Of a stretch of DNA of 64,000 nt, positions 1 to 8,746 are shown piece after piece; position 1 is the first letter of the stretch; each line of letters opens with the position of its first letter. This DNA comes from Streptomyces sp. DHE7-1. GTDB lineage: Bacteria > Actinomycetota > Actinomycetes > Streptomycetales > Streptomycetaceae. The notes under the pieces are model-generated. The model had not been told where the DNA came from. It saw nothing but the letters and a program-made list of their open reading frames with translations, and searched no databases. Position numbers and translations under genes: made by a program. The stretch is from the NCBI GenBank assembly GCA_016432725.1, contig JACJDG010000003.1:6726001-6790000 (forward strand), read 5' to 3'.

Positions 1-1
1 G

Positions 2-333
2 CCGACCGTCCTGGCCGGGCACTACCCGCTCGACCGGCACCCGACGGACGTGCTCTGGTACCCCGAGTTCGCCATGTGGTGCGGCACCACCCTCACCGCC
101 GACTGGCACCACCGGTTCCGGGTCGAGACGATGGTCTACGGCCACCTGCACATCCCGCGGACGACCTGGCACGAGGGAGTCCGCTTCGAAGAGGTGTCCG
201 TGGGATACCCCGCGAATGGCGCAAGCGCCCGGTACCCCCGGGGCAGCCGCGCCGCATACTGCCGATGGAGGTCGGACCCGGTGATCGAGGAGCTGCTCCC
301 GGAGTCGGTGGTGGCCGTGGAGTCGCACGGTGA
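2..333 (+). CDS. Metallophosphoesterase, C-terminal end (partial, frameshifted)
   Basis: Only the last part of the gene is in the window. Reading from base 2 gives a calcineurin-like phosphoesterase tail with the metal-binding motif VYGHLHIPRTTW followed by GVRFEEVSVGYP. After base 210 the expected continuation (REWRKRP...RRILP) is in the next frame, as if one C were missing from the C run at 208-211. In that frame the first stop is at 331-333, so the gene would overlap the following phosphopantetheinyl transferase by about 50 bases. The substrate cannot be told from the sequence. Confidence 0.7.
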   Translation, partial: DRPGRALPARPAPDGRALVPRVRHVVRHHPHRRLAPPVPGRDDGLRPPAHPADDLARGSPLRRGVRGIPREWRKRPVPPGQPRRILPMEVGPGDRGAAPGVGGGRGVAR

Positions 334-961
334 CCAGGACACCGACGAGGCCCTGCTGTACCCGCAGGAGCGCGCGCTCGTCGCGCGGGCGGTGAGCAAG
401 CGCCGCCGGGAGTTCACGGCGGCCCGGGTCTGCGCCCGGCGGGCCATGGAGAAGCTCGGCGTGGCACCGCAGCCCGTCCTGACCGGCGAGCGCGGCGCCC
501 CCGTGTGGCCGGACGGCCTGGCCGGCAGCATGACCCACTGCGACGGCTACCGCGCCGCCGCGCTCGTACGCGCCGGCGACCTTGCCTCCCTCGGCATCGA
601 CGCCGAACCGCACGCCCCGCTGCCGGACGGCGTCTTCGGCACCATCGCGCTCCCCGCCGAGCAGGACCGGCACCGCGCGCTGTCCGCCGCCCGGCCCGCC
701 GTGCACTGGGACCGGCTGCTGTTCAGCGCCAAGGAGTCCGTCTACAAGGCCTGGTTCCCCCTCACCCGCGCCTGGCTCGACTTCTCCGAGGCCGACATCG
801 AACTCACCGCCGCCCCCGGCCCCGGCGCGCGCGGCGGCTTCCACGCCCGGCTGCTCGTCCCCGGTCCGCTGGTCGGCGGCGTCCGGGTGGGCGCGTTCGC
901 GGGGAGCTGGCTGGTCCGGGACGGGCTGGTGCTGTCGGCGGTGACCGTCCCGCACCAGTGA
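281..961 (+). CDS. 4'-phosphopantetheinyl transferase (EntD/Sfp type)
   Basis: Transfers phosphopantetheine from CoA to a serine of acyl- or peptidyl-carrier proteins and so activates polyketide, fatty-acid or peptide synthases. From the GTG at 281 the protein has 226 residues, normal for this family. It shows the Mg-binding motif GIDAEP near residues 105-110 and the KESVYK signature near 151-156, preceded by RREFTAAR near 42-49. An upstream in-frame reading to base 50 joins it to the metallophosphoesterase, but that is a product of the frame break and not a true fusion. The carrier protein it serves is not in the window. Confidence 0.9.
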   Translation: MIEELLPESVVAVESHGDQDTDEALLYPQERALVARAVSKRRREFTAARVCARRAMEKLGVAPQPVLTGERGAPVWPDGLAGSMTHCDGYRAAALVRAGDLASLGIDAEPHAPLPDGVFGTIALPAEQDRHRALSAARPAVHWDRLLFSAKESVYKAWFPLTRAWLDFSEADIELTAAPGPGARGGFHARLLVPGPLVGGVRVGAFAGSWLVRDGLVLSAVTVPHQ

Positions 962-975
962 GCGGGACGGTCACC
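940..975. terminator. Stem-loop at the end of the PPTase gene
   Basis: A perfect 14-bp inverted repeat (940-953 and 962-975, 8-base loop) spans the PPTase stop codon. It lies between convergent genes and can act in both directions. There is no T tract, as is usual in Streptomyces terminators. Confidence 0.65.
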
Positions 976-987
976 CGGGACCGGACC

Positions 988-1215
988 TCACTCCCGCGGG
1001 CACCAGTGGGACAGCAGCCCGAAGAACTCCTCCTCGTTGCCCGCGAGCCCGGCCCGTGCCAGCGCCCCGTCCGCCTCGGCGAGCACGGCGGGCGGCACCA
1101 GGACGGGCCGGGGCCCGTCCGGCGGTCCGTCGAATGCCGCGCGCACGGTGTGCAGCAGCCGCAGATAGGCCTGGACGGCGGTGCGCTCACGATCGGTCAG
1201 TACGGCGGTGGTCAT
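988..1215 (-). CDS. Small hypothetical protein
   Basis: A 75-residue acidic protein beginning MTTAVLTDRERTAVQAYLR, with a strong ribosome-binding site (GGGGAGA, 8 bases before the ATG). It is mostly predicted helix with an N-terminal DRERTAVQAYLRLLHTV segment. I do not recognise a named domain. It is convergent with the phosphopantetheinyl transferase gene and separated from it by a stem-loop. The good ribosome-binding site and codon bias support a real gene; the function is unknown. Confidence 0.6.
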   Translation of the reverse strand: MTTAVLTDRERTAVQAYLRLLHTVRAAFDGPPDGPRPVLVPPAVLAEADGALARAGLAGNEEEFFGLLSHWCPRE

Positions 1216-1455
1216 CGGTGGGCTCTCCCCGGTTCGGCGTCACGGATCACGCGCGCTGCGGCGCCGTGCGCCGCGTCGTACGGCGCACGACTCCAGCTTG
1301 CCGTCCACCACTGACAACGCCGCGCGGCCGGGCCCGGGTTCGCCCGCTCAGCGGACGCCGTACGCCCCGGTGGCACGGCACTTGGCGGCCGAAGCGGCCG
1401 GGCGGACGGCGCGTGTGCGCGGCGGAACACCCCTGCACCCGCGGTCCGGGACGCT

Positions 1456-2112
1456 CTACGCCTCGGGTCGCTGGACGCTCTCCAGGAGCATGTCGAGCCA
1501 CTCGGCGACCTTGTCCCGGTGCTGGTCGGTGGGCAGTTGCGCGGCCCGCCAGGCGATCCCGCGGACCCCGTGGTCCTGCAGCAGCCGCTCCAGCGGGTCG
1601 GCCGCCGGTTCGGCGGCGGCCCGCTCCCGGTCGGCGAGCTTCTGCAGCAGTTCCTGCTCGCCGCGCTGCAGGGCGCCCGCGAGCGCCTCGGCGTCCTCCG
1701 CGGTCAGGAATCCGGCGTGCACCCGGAAGAACCGCTGGAGCGCGTCGCAGTGCTCCATGGTCGGCCGCCGGTCGCCGTTGATCAGCGCCCCCGCCTGCTG
1801 CCGGGACATGCCCGCCCCGTCCGCGATCTCCTGCTGGGTGTACTTGCGCCCGTTCGGCTTCAGCCGGGTGCGGCGCAGCAGGTCCAGGCGCTGCAGGAAG
1901 CGGGCCTGCACGTCCGGTTCGCCCGCCGGGCGGCCGCTGAGCAGAGCCTTGACCACCGGCTCCGGGACACCGCAGGCGACGGAGAGCCGCGCCACGTCGA
2001 AGACCTCGGTGTGCGGCACGCCGAGCCGGTCGGCGAGCGCGGTGACGCGGGCGGCGACGGCCGACAGCTGAGCGGTCTCGGTGGCGCCCGGATCCTCGTA
2101 GCCATCCGTCAC
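1456..2112 (-). CDS. XRE-family helix-turn-helix regulator
   Basis: A DNA-binding regulator of 218 residues from the GTG at 2112, chosen because AGGAG lies 8 bases upstream. The helix-turn-helix is in the middle (KYTQQEIADGAGMSRQQAGALINGDRRP). The N-terminal part looks like a second degenerate helical domain (GVPHTEVFDVARLSVACGVPEPVVKALLSG), and the C-terminal part is charged and helical. It is divergent from an MmyB-type ligand-binding protein across a 243-bp region that carries a perfect 18-bp palindrome, a likely binding site. The ligand and the regulon are not deducible. Confidence 0.75.
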   Translation of the reverse strand: MTDGYEDPGATETAQLSAVAARVTALADRLGVPHTEVFDVARLSVACGVPEPVVKALLSGRPAGEPDVQARFLQRLDLLRRTRLKPNGRKYTQQEIADGAGMSRQQAGALINGDRRPTMEHCDALQRFFRVHAGFLTAEDAEALAGALQRGEQELLQKLADRERAAAEPAADPLERLLQDHGVRGIAWRAAQLPTDQHRDKVAEWLDMLLESVQRPEA

Positions 2113-2223
2113 CGACAGAACTCCTACGTCTCTCGAAGGTCTCAGGTGCGTTCCGTGCTTCTCACAAGCGGATGTCGTGAACTTCCCGGAGAGTAGCGGG
2201 TGCTTGGAACCCGCATCCAGGTC

Positions 2224-2241
2224 TCGCCACAACTGTGGCGA
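2224..2241. promoter_or_regulatory. Perfect palindrome in the divergent promoter region
   Basis: TCGCCACA and TGTGGCGA are exact inverted copies separated by 2 bp. The site lies between the XRE gene (start 2112) and the MmyB-like gene (start 2356), about 37 bp upstream of a TTGACA box. A second short inverted repeat, GGCAT-N3-ATGCC, is at 2258-2270. The position suggests an operator; the protein that binds it is inferred only from adjacency. Confidence 0.5.
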
Positions 2242-2277
2242 ATTTCAGCCGTCAACCGGCATGAAATGCCACGATAG

Positions 2278-2307
2278 TTGACACGGCTCTTGTCCGGGCA
2301 GCAGGAT
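2278..2307 (+). promoter_or_regulatory. Possible vegetative promoter for the MmyB-like gene
   Basis: A perfect -35 hexamer TTGACA (2278-2283) is followed after 18 bp by CAGGAT (2302-2307). This is an HrdB-type arrangement about 49 bp upstream of the chosen ATG at 2356. Confidence 0.45.
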
Positions 2308-2355
2308 CACACTCGCCGCGCGAAGGCCGGCAGAGGCAAGAGGGGTGACCTCCCG

Positions 2356-3027
2356 ATGGCACATCAGGCAGGAGGGCAGTGGCCGGCGCCGCGGCCCGTC
2401 CCCGAGGGCTGCGAGGTCCAGGGGTACCTCCAGGACTACGCCGCGCTGGTGGAAGCCGTGCCCTTCCCGTCCCTGGTCGTCGACCACCGCTGGAACGTCG
2501 TGCTGGCCAACGGCGCCTACGGGAACCTCTTCGGCGGGGTGCGCCCCCACCCGACCGCCATGCCCGGGGACAACTTCCTTCGCTTCGTGCTGTTCCACCC
2601 CGACGCCGGCGGCATCCTCGGTGAGCACGAGCAGGGCTGGTGCCTGCCGATGCTGGCCCATCTGAAGGCCGCGCTGGACCGCTCGGGCCACGACCACGAA
2701 CTCCAGGCCATCCGCCGGGACGTCGGTCAGGACCCGATCATGGAGGCCGCCTACCGGCAGGGCCTGCCGCACTGGATCCGCGCCGTCGGCGAGGCCGCGA
2801 CCCGGATCGACGGCGCCGTGCGCCTGCTGCACCACCCCGACCCGCGCCGGGGTCCCACCGAGTGCCGGATCGTCGACGAGACGCCGCGCACCCTCGACGA
2901 GATCGGCTGCACCCGGCTGACGATGGTGCTGCGCGACGCCCGCCGCCCGGCCGGTGCCGCGCGCCGTCAGCGCCGGACACGCGGCGCCGGATCGCATCTG
3001 ACGGTCGTTCCGGCCCCCATGGACTGA
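2356..3027 (+). CDS. MmyB-like ligand-binding domain protein without HTH
   Basis: A protein of 223 residues that resembles the C-terminal ligand-binding domain of MmyB-type transcription factors. Family features are VPFPSLVVDHRWNVVLANGA, then NFLRFVLFHPDA and the later LPHWIRAVGEA segment. In most family members this domain follows an N-terminal XRE helix-turn-helix; here residue 1 is only about 20 residues before the ligand domain and no HTH is visible upstream in the same frame. The ATG at 2356 fits the GAGG sequence a few bases upstream better than the TTG at 2278, which is part of a -35 box. The basic C-terminus (RRPAGAARRQRRTRG) could bind nucleic acid. It may be a sensing partner of the divergent XRE protein, but that is inference. 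Confidence 0.65.
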   Translation: MAHQAGGQWPAPRPVPEGCEVQGYLQDYAALVEAVPFPSLVVDHRWNVVLANGAYGNLFGGVRPHPTAMPGDNFLRFVLFHPDAGGILGEHEQGWCLPMLAHLKAALDRSGHDHELQAIRRDVGQDPIMEAAYRQGLPHWIRAVGEAATRIDGAVRLLHHPDPRRGPTECRIVDETPRTLDEIGCTRLTMVLRDARRPAGAARRQRRTRGAGSHLTVVPAPMD

Positions 3028-3127
3028 CCCGGTTCCGTCGGCGTTCAGGTCGTCGACGGGGCCGGGCCGGAAACCTTCGCGGCTCTCTGCGCGGCTCATC
3101 CCCTCATCGCGCCCGAGGCGCGCCGTA

Positions 3128-3160
3128 CGCAAGCCACGCAATCCGTTTGCGTGGCTTGCG
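3128..3160. terminator. Stem-loop downstream of the MmyB-like gene
   Basis: A 14-bp perfect inverted repeat (3128-3141 and 3147-3160) has a 5-base loop and is followed by CTGTTCTTG. It is about 100 bp after the stop codon at 3027 and fits a factor-independent terminator. The rest of the gene-free stretch 3028-3362 holds the promoter side of the glucanase gene. Confidence 0.65.
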
Positions 3161-3262
3161 CTGTTCTTGCGGCGACGAGCCTACGAAGCCGCCCCTTTCA
3201 CGTACGCGCAGACGTGTCGTTTCGGCTATCCGCTTCACTGTCAAAGAATTACAGATTCTGCG

Positions 3263-3285
3263 CGACATCTTGTGAACGAATGTCG
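3263..3285. promoter_or_regulatory. Inverted repeat upstream of the glucanase gene
   Basis: CGACAT (3263-3268) and ATGTCG (3280-3285) are inverted half-sites 11 bp apart, about 78 bp before the glucanase start. The surrounding bases are unusually AT-rich for this window (TCAAAGAATTACAGATTC just upstream), as expected of a regulated promoter. A sugar-responsive regulator is a guess from the target gene. Confidence 0.35.
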
Positions 3286-3362
3286 ACGGTGCTTGAGTGT
3301 GCGGCGCCCCGCAGGCGCACTCTCCTGCTGTCCCCAGACCCCCACCACGAAGGGACCGGCAC

Positions 3363-5545
3363 ATGCACCGCAGCAACGCCGTACATGTCAGGCGCATGCC
3401 AACCACAGCCATCGGGGCGGTCGTCGCCCTAACCGCCGGGATGCTCGTCACCCTGGCGCCCGCCGCGCACGCCGCCTCCGGCGCCACGCTCCCCTTCACC
3501 TCCGTCGAGGCGGAGTCGGCGAGCACCACCGGCACCAGGATCGGCCCGGAATACACCCAGGGCAGCCTCGCCTCGGAGGCCTCCGGCCGGCAGGCCGTAC
3601 GGCTCGCCGCCGGTCAGCGCGTGGAGTTCACCGTGCCGCGCGCCGCCAACGCGGTGAACGTCGCCTACAGCGTCCCGGACGGTCGGTCCGGCTCGCTGAA
3701 CGTCTACGTCAACGGCACCAGGCTCGCCCGGACCCTTCCGGTCACCGCCAAGTACTCCTACGTCGACACCGGCTGGATCACGGGGTCGAAGACCCACCAC
3801 TTCTACGACGACGCCCGGATGCTGCTGGGCCGGGACGTCCAGGCCGGCGACAAGGTCGCCTTCGAGGCGGCCGGTACCCAGGTCACCGTCGACGTCGCCG
3901 ACTTCGAGCAGGTCGCGGCGGCGGCGAGCCAGCCCGCCGGCTCGGTGTCCGTCGTCTCCAAGGGCGCCGATCCCAGCGGGAGCGGCGACTCCACCCAGGC
4001 CTTCCGGGACGCCGTCGCGGCGGCCCGGGGCGGGGTGGTGTGGATCCCGCCGGGCGACTACCGGCTCACCTCCTCGCTGAGCGGGGTGCAGAACGTCACC
4101 CTGCGGGGCGCGGGCAGCTGGCACTCGGTCGTGCACACCTCCCGCTTCATCGACCAGACCGGTTCGTCGGGCGGTGTCCACATCAAGGACTTCGCGGTCA
4201 TCGGTGAGGTCACCGAGCGCGTCGACTCCAACCCGGACAACTTCGTCAACGGCTCCCTCGGACCGGACTCGTCCGTCTCCGGCATGTGGCTCCAGCACCT
4301 CAAGGTCGGGCTGTGGCTGACCGGCAACAACGACAACCTGGTGGTGGAGAACAACCGCGTCCTCGACACCACCGCCGACGGCCTCAACCTCAACGGCACG
4401 GCCAGGGGCGTCCGGGTCCGCAACAACTTCCTGCGCAACCAGGGCGACGACGCGCTCGCCATGTGGTCGCTGTACGCACCGGACACCGACTCCAGCTTCG
4501 AGAACAACACCGTCTCGCAGCCCAACCTCGCCAACGGCATCGCCATCTACGGCGGCACCGACATCACGGTGCGCGGCAACCTGATATCCGACACCAACGC
4601 GCTGGGCAGCGGCATCGCGATCTCCAACCAGAAGTTTCTCGACCCCTTCTCCCCGCTGGCCGGCACCATCACGGTCGACGGCAACACGCTGGTGCGCACC
4701 GGCGCGCTGAACCCCAACTGGAACCACCCGATGGGCGCGCTGCGGGTCGACTCCTACGACAGCGCGATCGACGCGACGGTGAACATCACCGACACCACCA
4801 TCACCGACAGCCCGTACAGCGCCTTCGAGTTCGTCTCCGGCGGCGGACAGGGCCGTCAGGTGCGGGGCGTCAGCGTGACCGGCGCGACCGTGCGGAACAC
4901 CGGCACGGTCGTGGTCCAGGCCGAGACCCCGGGCGCTGCGGCCTTCCGCGGCGTCACCGCCACCCAGGTCGGTTCCGCCGGCGTCTACAACTGCCCCTAT
5001 CCGGCGAACTCCGGTGCCTTCACGCTCACCGACGGCGGCGGCAACTCCGGTTGGACCGGCACCTGGTCGGACTGCTCCACCTGGCCGCAGCCCGGCCAGG
5101 GCAACCCCGCCCCCGACCCGAACCGCAACCTCGCCAAGGGCCGCCCGGCCACCGCGACCGGCTCGCAGGACGTCTACACGCCGGGCAAGGCGGTCGACGG
5201 GGACGCGGGCACCTACTGGGAGTCGGCCAACAACGCCTTCCCGCAGGCCCTGACGGTCGACCTCGGCTCCTCCTACGCGGTGCGCCGCGTGGTGCTCAAG
5301 CTGCCCCGTCCGCCGCCTGGGGCGCCCGCACCCAGACCGTCACGGTGCTGGGCAGCGCCGACGGCTCGGCCTACTCCACGGTCGCCGGCGCGCAGGGCTG
5401 CCGTTTCGACCCCGCCACCGGCAACACGGCCACCGTCTCCCTGCCGAGCGGTACGAACCTGCGCTACCTCCGGCTCTCCGTCAGCGCCAACACGGGCTGG
5501 CCGGCGGGCCAGTTCAGCGAGGTGGAGGCCTACCTGGCGAACTGA
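3363..5545 (+). CDS. Secreted GH87-type alpha-1,3-glucanase (mycodextranase) with carbohydrate-binding domains (one frameshift)
   Basis: Probable endo-hydrolase of alpha-1,3-glucan (fungal wall or dental-type mutan), acting outside the cell. The start ATG has AAGGGA 7 bases upstream. Residues 1-38 form a signal peptide ending AHAA. Next come a CBM6/35-like jelly-roll domain (about 40-195) and a right-handed beta-helix catalytic domain opening VVSKGADPSGSGDSTQAF. The candidate catalytic acids are in TTADGLNLNGT and NQGDDALAMW, spaced like the Asp and Asp-Asp pair of GH87. An F5/8-type C (CBM32) domain starts at NLAKGRPATATGSQDVYTPG. The last 80 residues are in another frame: one C appears missing in the run at 5303-5306. 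Other beta-helix glycanases cannot be fully excluded. Confidence 0.8.
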
Positions 5546-5585
5546 GCCCGTCCGGGTCGCGAGACCCCCGCACGGCGCTCGCGCC

Positions 5586-5614
5586 GCCGCCGGCCGCCCG
5601 CCGCGGCCGGCGGC
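5586..5614. terminator. GC-rich stem-loop after the glucanase gene
   Basis: A perfect 12-bp inverted repeat (5586-5597 and 5603-5614) with a 5-base loop lies 40 bp after the glucanase stop. It separates this gene from the phospholipase gene on the same strand. Confidence 0.65.
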
Positions 5615-5749
5615 ACCGGGCGGACCGACGGGTTTCACATGGGTGCCATCAGATACTTCCCTGACGTTTGCTGCTCTTGGAACACTCGCTTCGCGCAGCT
5701 TCCGTCATCTGACGGCAGTACCCACGTCAGGATGAGAGGACGTTCACCC

Positions 5750-7798
5750 ATGTCCGAGGTCAACCGGCGCCGCTTCCTGCAGCTCGCGGGCGCCACGACG
5801 GCGTTCACCGCGCTGTCCGGCAGCATCCAGCGGGCCGCCGCACTGCCCGCCCACCACCGCACGGGTTCGGTCCGTGACGTCGAGCACATCGTCGTGCTGA
5901 TGCAGGAGAACCGCTCGTTCGACCACTACTTCGGCAAACTCAGAGGTGTCCGGGGCTTCGGCGACCCCCGCCCGGTCACCCAGAACGGCAGGTCCGTCTG
6001 GAAGCAGTCCGACGGCACGAAGGACGTCCTCCCCTTCCATCCGGACGCCGACGACCTCGGCCTCGCCTTCATCCAGGACCTCCCGCACGGCTGGAACGAC
6101 GGCCACACCGCGTTCGCCGGCGGCAGGTACGACATGTGGGTGCCCGCCAAGTCCCCCACGACGATGGCGTACCTGACGCGCGAGGACATCCCGTTCCACT
6201 ACGCGCTCGCCGACGCCTTCACCGTCTGCGACGCCTACCACTGCTCGTTCATCGGCTCCACCGACCCCAACCGCTACTACATGTGGACGGGGTACACCGG
6301 CAACGACGGCAAGGGCGGCGGCCCGGTCCTCGGCAACGAGGAGGCGGGCTACGGCTGGACGACGTACCCCGAGCGCCTGGAGCAGGCCGGCGTCTCCTGG
6401 CGGATCTACCAGGACGTCGGTGACGGTCTCGACGCGCAGGGCGGCTGGGGCTGGATCGACGACGCCTACCGCGGCAACTACGGAGACAACTCGCTGCTCT
6501 ACTTCGACCAGTACCGGACCGCCCGGCCGGGCAGTCCGCTGTACGACAGGGCCCGCACCGGCACCGACGCGCGCAGGGGCGAGGGCTTCTTCGACCGGCT
6601 CCGCTCCGACGTCACCTCCGGGAAGCTGCCGCAGGTCTCCTGGATCGTCGCCCCCGAGGCATTCACCGAGCACCCGAACTGGCCCGCCAACTACGGCGCG
6701 TGGTACGTCTCCCAGGTGCTGGACGCGCTGACCTCCGACCCGGAGGTCTGGTCGAGGACGGCGCTGTTCATCACCTACGACGAGAACGACGGCTTCTTCG
6801 ACCACGTGATCCCGCCCTTCCCGCCGGCCTCCGCCGACCGGGGCCGGTCGACCGTGGACCCCGGGCCCGACCTGTTCAAGGGTGACGCCGGCCACGCCGC
6901 GGGCCCCTACGGACTCGGCCAGCGGGTGCCGATGCTGGTCGTCTCCCCCTGGAGCAGGGGCGGATACGTCTGCTCCGAGACACTCGACCACACCTCGATC
7001 ATCCGGTTCATCGAGAAGCGCTTCGGCGTCCGGGAGCCGAACATCTCGCCCTGGCGCCGGGCCATATGCGGCGACCTGACCTCCGCCTTCGACTTCACCC
7101 GCAGGGACACCGCGCCGGTGGCGCTGCCGTCCACGGCCGGCTACCGGCCGCCGGACCACGAGCGCCACCCCGACTACGTGCCCATTCCGCCCGCCACTCC
7201 CGCACTGCCCCGGCAGGAGCGCGGCAGCCGTCCCACCCGTCCGCTGAAGTACGCACCGGCGGTGGACGGTTCGGCGGACACGGCGGCCGGGAAGTTCACC
7301 CTCGCCTTCGCCTCCGGCGCGCACGCGGGTGCCGCGTTCCTCGTCACATCGGGCAACCGCGGCGACGGGCCGTGGACCTACACCACCGAGGCCGGCAAGG
7401 CCCTCTCCGACACCTGGAACTCGGCCTACTCGGGCGGCTCCTACGACCTCACCGTGCACGGCCCGAACGGTTTCCTGCGCGTGTTCAAGGGACGCAACGG
7501 CACGGCCGGACCGGAGGTGACGGCCCGGCACACCGGTGACGACGTGGAACTCGCCTTCACCAACCGGGGCTCCGGCACGGCACGGCTGAAGCTCGTCAAC
7601 GGCTACGGCGGCGACCCGGTCACGGTGACGGTGCGGGCCGGGGCCACCGTGCGGCGGACCGTCCCGCTCGCGTCCAGCCGGCGCTGGTACGACCTCGAGG
7701 TCACCACGGACGCCGACCCGGCGTTCCTCCGGGGCTTCGCGGGCCATGTCGAGAACGGGCGGCCCGGCGTCAGCGACCCGGCCATCATCACGGAGTGA
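5750..7798 (+). CDS. Secreted phosphocholine-specific phospholipase C
   Basis: Hydrolyses phosphatidylcholine or sphingomyelin outside the cell and releases phosphocholine. The 682-residue length fits the bacterial PLC/acid phosphatase (PlcN/PlcH) family. The N-terminus carries a twin-arginine signal (NRRRFLQLAGA), so export in folded form through Tat is expected. The catalytic domain contains the family motif EHIVVLMQENRSFDHYFGKL near residues 45-65 and FITYDENDGFFDHV near residue 350. The last 170 residues hold two beta-rich repeats of the DUF756 type. The ATG at 5750 has GAGAGGA 9 bases upstream. In relatives such genes are often controlled by phosphate through PhoP; I see GTTCACC just before the ATG, but one copy is not enough to call a PHO box. 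Confidence 0.9.
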   Translation: MSEVNRRRFLQLAGATTAFTALSGSIQRAAALPAHHRTGSVRDVEHIVVLMQENRSFDHYFGKLRGVRGFGDPRPVTQNGRSVWKQSDGTKDVLPFHPDADDLGLAFIQDLPHGWNDGHTAFAGGRYDMWVPAKSPTTMAYLTREDIPFHYALADAFTVCDAYHCSFIGSTDPNRYYMWTGYTGNDGKGGGPVLGNEEAGYGWTTYPERLEQAGVSWRIYQDVGDGLDAQGGWGWIDDAYRGNYGDNSLLYFDQYRTARPGSPLYDRARTGTDARRGEGFFDRLRSDVTSGKLPQVSWIVAPEAFTEHPNWPANYGAWYVSQVLDALTSDPEVWSRTALFITYDENDGFFDHVIPPFPPASADRGRSTVDPGPDLFKGDAGHAAGPYGLGQRVPMLVVSPWSRGGYVCSETLDHTSIIRFIEKRFGVREPNISPWRRAICGDLTSAFDFTRRDTAPVALPSTAGYRPPDHERHPDYVPIPPATPALPRQERGSRPTRPLKYAPAVDGSADTAAGKFTLAFASGAHAGAAFLVTSGNRGDGPWTYTTEAGKALSDTWNSAYSGGSYDLTVHGPNGFLRVFKGRNGTAGPEVTARHTGDDVELAFTNRGSGTARLKLVNGYGGDPVTVTVRAGATVRRTVPLASSRRWYDLEVTTDADPAFLRGFAGHVENGRPGVSDPAIITE

Positions 7799-7852
7799 AC
7801 GGGCGATGAACACCGCTCCGGGCGGACTGGTCAGGTACCGGTCACATCAGGG

Positions 7853-7865
7853 TAGTGTGCCCCGG
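7853..7865 (+). promoter_or_regulatory. Promoter suggesting a leaderless transcript
   Basis: TAGTGT (7853-7858) matches a -10 element and ends only 6 bases before the GTG at 7865. No Shine-Dalgarno fits between them. The -35 region is weak (TGGTCA about 19 bp upstream). Confidence 0.4.
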
Positions 7866-8713
7866 TGACCACGCAATCGAACACTCCTGCAGGCTGGTAC
7901 CCCGATCCGCACGGGGCGGCCCAGACGCTGCGCTACTGGGACGGCACCCAGTGGACCGAGCACACCAACCCGGCGCAGCAGGGCGCCGGCCAGGCTCCGC
8001 CGGCCGCTCCCCAGCAGCAGGCCGCCCACATCCCGCAGCAGCAGACCGGTGACGCCAAGGTGCAGCGCCAGGTGCAGAAGCAGGCGGGCGTGGCGGCCGG
8101 TGGTCCCGGCGGCGGCACGCTCTTCACCGAGCCGGTCCTGGTGGTGAACCAGAAGGCCAAGCTGATCGAGCTGACCAACGAGTACAAGGTCATGGATCAG
8201 AGCGGCCGTGAGATCGGCGCTGTCACCGAGGTCGGCCAGAGCGCGCTGAAGAAGATCCTGCGCTTCGTCTCCAGCCTCGACCAGTTCATGACGCACAAGC
8301 TGGAGATCCGCGACGCCCACGGCCAGCCGCAGCTCGTGCTGACCCGGCCCGCGAAGATCTTCAAGTCCCGGGTCGTCGTGACCCGTCCGGACGGCTCGCC
8401 GGTCGGCGAGATCGTTCAGAAGAACATGATCGGCAAGATCAACTTCGCGATGAACGCGAACGGCCAGCAGGTCGGCGCGATCAAGGCGGAGAACTGGCGG
8501 GCCTGGAACTTCGCCATCGTCGACCACGCGGACAACGAGGTCGCCCGGATCACCAAGACCTGGGAAGGCCTCGCCAAGACGCTGTTCACGACCGCGGACA
8601 ACTACGTCCTGCAGATCCACTACCAGCTCCCCGAGCCGCTGCTGAGCCTCGTCGTGGCGACGGCCCTGACCGTCGACACCGCCCTCAAGCAGGACTCGCG
8701 GGGCTGGGGCTGA
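7865..8713 (+). CDS. DUF2510 / phospholipid-scramblase-like protein
   Basis: A 282-residue protein with two parts. Residues 8-35 form a DUF2510 module (AGWYPDPHGAAQTLRYWDGTQ), a short WYPDP element common in actinobacteria. After a Gln/Pro/Ala-rich linker (about 36-80), residues 85-280 resemble the LURP-one/scramblase fold (TLFTEPVLVVNQKAKLIELT, later GEIVQKNMIGKINFAMNANG). Members probably bind or organise lipids at the membrane, but biochemical function is poorly known. Translation probably starts at the GTG on a leaderless mRNA. It sits alone between a phospholipase gene and convergent transport genes. Confidence 0.75.
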   Translation: MTTQSNTPAGWYPDPHGAAQTLRYWDGTQWTEHTNPAQQGAGQAPPAAPQQQAAHIPQQQTGDAKVQRQVQKQAGVAAGGPGGGTLFTEPVLVVNQKAKLIELTNEYKVMDQSGREIGAVTEVGQSALKKILRFVSSLDQFMTHKLEIRDAHGQPQLVLTRPAKIFKSRVVVTRPDGSPVGEIVQKNMIGKINFAMNANGQQVGAIKAENWRAWNFAIVDHADNEVARITKTWEGLAKTLFTTADNYVLQIHYQLPEPLLSLVVATALTVDTALKQDSRGWG

Positions 8714-8746
8714 CCGGCCCGGCCGGGCCACGGTCAGGGGGAAGTA

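Noticed and set aside
50..961. A metallophosphoesterase-PPTase fusion protein
   Set aside because: The continuous frame arises only because a base is missing near 209; the PPTase has its own GTG start at 281 and the phosphoesterase tail is found in the other frame.
5735..5752. A PHO box before the phospholipase C gene
   Set aside because: Only a single GTTCACC unit overlaps the start; PhoP boxes need at least two direct repeats at 11-bp spacing.
5744..7813. A 689-codon minus-strand frame opposite the phospholipase C
   Set aside because: Shadow frame; composition-driven and without motifs.
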